The position numbers were made by a program, and so were the translations under genes. From contig NZ_JAHSTS010000001.1 in assembly GCF_019145435.1 (NCBI RefSeq), positions 2,122,001 to 2,186,000 of the forward strand: a DNA stretch of 64,000 nt, in the 5' to 3' direction. Shown here one piece after another: positions 61,441-64,000 of this stretch (positions are counted from its first letter, which is position 1; each line of letters starts with the position of its first letter). The notes beneath the pieces are model-generated. The model made no database searches. It had not been told where the DNA came from and worked only from the letters and a program-made list of their open reading frames with translations. This DNA is from Pseudomonas ekonensis. Its GTDB lineage: Bacteria; Pseudomonadota; Gammaproteobacteria; Pseudomonadales; Pseudomonadaceae.

Positions 61441-61461
61441 GTCAGGCCCTGAACATGCCAG

Positions 61462-62964
61462 CTACAGCCAATAGCTCACCGCATACCAGCCCAGAACGCC
61501 CATCACCACGGTGTAGGGCAATGCCATCCACACCATGCGCCCGTACGACAGGCGCACCAGCGGCGCGATCGCCGAAGTCAGCAGGAACAGGAACGCCGCC
61601 TGGCCATTGGGCGTCGCCACGCTCGGCAGGTTGGTGCCGGTGTTGATCGCGATCGCCAGCGTCTCGAAATGCTCGCGGCTCATGTGGCCGGACAGGAAGG
61701 CCTGCTTCACTTCGGTGATGTAGATCGTGGCCACGAACACGTTGTCGCTGATCGCCGACAGCAGGCCATTGGCGATGAACAGCATGCCCGGCTGCTGCTC
61801 GGCCGGCAGCGCCAGCACCCAGCGGATCAACGGTGCGAACAGTTGCTGGTCGTGAATCACCGCGACCACCGCAAAGAACACCACCAGCAGGGCGGTGAAG
61901 GGCATGGCGTCCTTGAAGGCGCTGCCCAGCCGGTGTTCGTCGGTGATGCCGGTGAAGGCAGTGATCAGCACGATCACCATCAGCCCGATCAGGCCGACCT
62001 CGGCGATGTGCAGGGCCAGCCCGGCGATCAGGATCAGCGCGGCGGCGCCTTGCACCAGCAGGGCGGCGCGTTGGCGCGGGGTGCGTTCGGCGTTGTCTTC
62101 GGCGGCGTAGTTGGCCAGCACGGCGCGCACGTTGTCCGGCAGCAGCGTGCCGTAACCGAACCAGCGCAGCTTCTCCAGCAGCACGCAGGTCGTCAGCCCG
62201 GCCACCAGCACGGGCAGGGACACCGGCGCGACCTGGGTGAAGAACTCGGCGAAGTGCCAACCCATCTCATGGCCGATCAGCAGGTTCTGCGGCTCGCCCA
62301 CCAGCGTGCAAACGCCGCCCAGGGCCGTGCCGACCGCGCCGTGCATCAGCAGGCTGCGCAGGAAGGCGCGGAATTGCTCAAGGTCTCCGTGATGCAGCAC
62401 GGGCAGGTGCTGGTCGTCGTTGAATTCGCTGTCCTGGCGCGGATCGTTGCCGGAGGCCACGCGGTGGTAGACCGAGTAGAAGCCCACAGCGGCGCTGATG
62501 ATCACGGCGGTGACGGTCAGCGCGTCGAGAAACGCCGACAGGAACGCCGACAGAAAGCAGAACATCAGCGCCAGCAGCGCCTTGGAGCGCACGCCCAGCA
62601 GCAGGCGCGAGAACAGGAACAGCAGCAGATCCTTCATGAAACAGATGCCGGCGACCATGAACATCAGCAGCAAAATCACGGGGAAGTTGTGCACCAGTTC
62701 ATCGTAGATGGCTTGCGGCGTGGTCATTTCCAGCAGCAGCGCTTCGATCAGCAGCAGCCCGCCCGGCATGAGGGGGTAGCACTTGAGCGCCATCGCCAGG
62801 GTGAAAATGAACTCGACCACCAGCAGCCAGCCGGCAGCCACCGGGCCTGCGGTCCACAGCACCACGGCATTGAGGATCAGGAACCCGACGATGCACGCCT
62901 TGTACCAGCGGGGAGAGTGCCCGAGAAAATTGTGCGCGAACGCTTGGGCCATCGAACCGGACAT
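61462..62964 (-). CDS. nhaB: Na+/H+ antiporter NhaB
   Basis: 500 aa (E. coli NhaB 513), about 12 membrane helices. Opening [20 protein letters not shown] is the NhaB N-terminus. Conserved parts include [20 protein letters not shown] (acidic Asp of the ion path), [20 protein letters not shown] and [17 protein letters not shown]. It exports sodium in exchange for protons, supporting growth in salt or at alkaline pH. It stands alone, with a Pseudomonas-type REP cluster behind its stop and about 75 bp to the next gene upstream on the same strand. Confidence 0.96.
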   Translation of the reverse strand: MSGSMAQAFAHNFLGHSPRWYKACIVGFLILNAVVLWTAGPVAAGWLLVVEFIFTLAMALKCYPLMPGGLLLIEALLLEMTTPQAIYDELVHNFPVILLLMFMVAGICFMKDLLLFLFSRLLLGVRSKALLALMFCFLSAFLSAFLDALTVTAVIISAAVGFYSVYHRVASGNDPRQDSEFNDDQHLPVLHHGDLEQFRAFLRSLLMHGAVGTALGGVCTLVGEPQNLLIGHEMGWHFAEFFTQVAPVSLPVLVAGLTTCVLLEKLRWFGYGTLLPDNVRAVLANYAAEDNAERTPRQRAALLVQGAAALILIAGLALHIAEVGLIGLMVIVLITAFTGITDEHRLGSAFKDAMPFTALLVVFFAVVAVIHDQQLFAPLIRWVLALPAEQQPGMLFIANGLLSAISDNVFVATIYITEVKQAFLSGHMSREHFETLAIAINTGTNLPSVATPNGQAAFLFLLTSAIAPLVRLSYGRMVWMALPYTVVMGVLGWYAVSYWL

Positions 62965-63038
62965 CGGTTGCTCCTTGTCTTAAGAAGCGCGCACGGTGCC
63001 GTAAGCTTCGATCAAGATCAAGCGTGGGATTTTTCTCT

Positions 63039-64000
63039 TTATTGGTTCAGATAACGCGCCACGACTGCACGGTAATTGCCGTCAAGCGAATAGCCGCCGA
63101 CCAGAATCCCACCGTCGCGCTCCAGGGCCATGGACGTGGCGGTGTCCAGGCTGTGCCCCAGCCGCGTGCGCAGCCAGCCGTTGCCGTCGCCGAAGCGCCG
63201 GTCCGGCCGGCCATCGGCCAGGTAGCGGGCGACGATGAAATCCGCCTCGATGCCGCCGATGGTGGCGCCGGCCGCGATGATCCGGCCGTCCGCCATCCGC
63301 ACCGCAGCGGTCCATTGGCAACCGCTGCGGCCGATTTCCAGCAGGAGCGGCCGTGCGCCGTTGCAATGCACGTCCGGGCGGCCGTTGCCGTGAAGCGTCA
63401 GCGACAGGCAGCGGATCGGATCGCGGCTGCTGCCCAGGCAATGCAGGCGTTCGGCGGATTCGATGACCTGGCTCACCAGCGCGCTCTGGCCGCCGGCCTT
63501 GAACGCCATGAACCCGTCCACGGCGAAACGCTCGTCCAGTTGGCCGTCCGGCAGGTAACGGGCCAGCAGCCCCTCTTGAGGGAAATCGATGGAGCCCGCG
63601 ACCACGATGCGCCCGTCCTGCTGCAACAGCAGGCTGCTGAGCCAGGTGTTCAGCAGCAAGTGGCGGACCATCACGAAACCGCGGCCATTGAAGGTGCTGT
63701 CCGGTCGGCCGTCCGGCGTGAGGCGGATCAGGATGCCGGCATGGTCGGCGAGTTCGAAATGGTGATTGGCGATCAGCAGGATCCGGCCGTCGGGCTGAAG
63801 GGCCACATCGCAGGCCTCGGCACCGGGGACGCCGGGCGGCAGCCAGGTGTCGCGCGAACCCATGGACAGGTCGCCCGGCAAGCGCACGACTTGCCGGCCG
63901 TCCTCGCCGAACGCCACGTCGGGGCGACCGTGGCCGTCGAAGAGGGCGAGGGCGGGCAGGGTGCGGTGGGTGTTCTCATAATGCAGGCCGGCCAGCAGGA
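63039..64000 (-). CDS. Delta-60 repeat (beta-propeller) protein, 5' end outside window
   Basis: The frame is open to the window edge; 320 codons are visible and the stop is at 63039. It consists of about six 'delta-60' repeats, each ending in a pattern such as RYLADGRPDRRFGDGNG, LTPDGRPDSTFNGRG or YLPDGQLDERFAVDG. Between repeats lie hydrophobic strands such as GRIVVAGSI, GRIIAAGATI and GGILVGGYSL. Such repeats build a beta-propeller, often in exported or surface-associated proteins. A GTG at 63917 is only an internal codon; the frame continues upstream as LALFDGHGRPDVAFG, another repeat. Whether it carries a signal peptide cannot be seen. Confidence 0.9.
   Translation of the reverse strand, partial: LLAGLHYENTHRTLPALALFDGHGRPDVAFGEDGRQVVRLPGDLSMGSRDTWLPPGVPGAEACDVALQPDGRILLIANHHFELADHAGILIRLTPDGRPDSTFNGRGFVMVRHLLLNTWLSSLLLQQDGRIVVAGSIDFPQEGLLARYLPDGQLDERFAVDGFMAFKAGGQSALVSQVIESAERLHCLGSSRDPIRCLSLTLHGNGRPDVHCNGARPLLLEIGRSGCQWTAAVRMADGRIIAAGATIGGIEADFIVARYLADGRPDRRFGDGNGWLRTRLGHSLDTATSMALERDGGILVGGYSLDGNYRAVVARYLNQ

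Overview
The window is GC-rich, gene-dense chromosomal DNA from a Pseudomonas, most likely the P. fluorescens group. Evidence: a glgA-treZ-malQ-treY-glgX operon of Pseudomonas type, pvdQ (pyoverdine maturation), dpkA, a gnd-zwf pair, genus-typical small families (DUF6124, DUF2934), and many REP/REPIN palindromes between genes. No rRNA, tRNA, CRISPR, prophage or IS element was seen. Both edges cut a gene: an autotransporter at the left and a delta-60 repeat protein at the right.

Layout. 1-3.9 kb: autotransporter, EEP-family phosphohydrolase, PIG-L deacetylase. 4-15 kb: alpha-glucan/trehalose operon on the minus strand (glgA, treZ, malQ, treY, DUF2934 gene, glgX). GlgA builds alpha-1,4-glucan, TreY/TreZ convert glucan ends to trehalose, and MalQ/GlgX recycle and debranch. 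15.5-21.7 kb: 2-hydroxyacid dehydrogenase, exported alpha/beta hydrolase, YqaA-like and DUF411 proteins, a 22-copy heptamer array abutting a chemoreceptor gene with a FliA-type promoter, and an unknown 177-aa protein. 21.7-28.8 kb: a tightly coupled five-gene operon (MdfA-like exporter, LuxE-like, LuxC/adenylase fusion, second PaaK-like adenylase, GNAT) with no luciferase genes. It looks like an uncharacterised acyl-activating/aldehyde-forming pathway.

29-33.6 kb: small lipoprotein, small membrane protein, truncated Fur-like regulator, pvdQ behind a possible PvdS box and a nested hairpin, and a FecR-type anti-sigma gene without its sigma factor. 33.9-38.6 kb: a 1.6-kilo-residue toxin-like protein with a C-terminal HExxH zinc-peptidase domain. 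38.8-48 kb: amino-acid/nitrogen metabolism (dpkA, LysR/nitrilase pair, NCS2 purine permease, LysR with polyamine-binding protein and agmatinase). 48-52 kb: WYL regulator, SnoaL-like, AFG1/ZapE-like ATPase, DinB-like and GNAT proteins.

52.3-64 kb: FhuE-like TonB receptor with a candidate Fur box, a DUF6124 gene behind a long leader whose repeated segments can form two mutually exclusive hairpins (one hiding the Shine-Dalgarno), cptA, gnd-zwf-HAD operon, nhaB and the delta-60 repeat protein.

The two best candidates for something undescribed are the DUF6124 leader switch (about 55.16-55.40 kb) and the LuxC/LuxE/adenylase operon (21.7-28.8 kb). All motif positions were read by eye. No database search or folding program was run.
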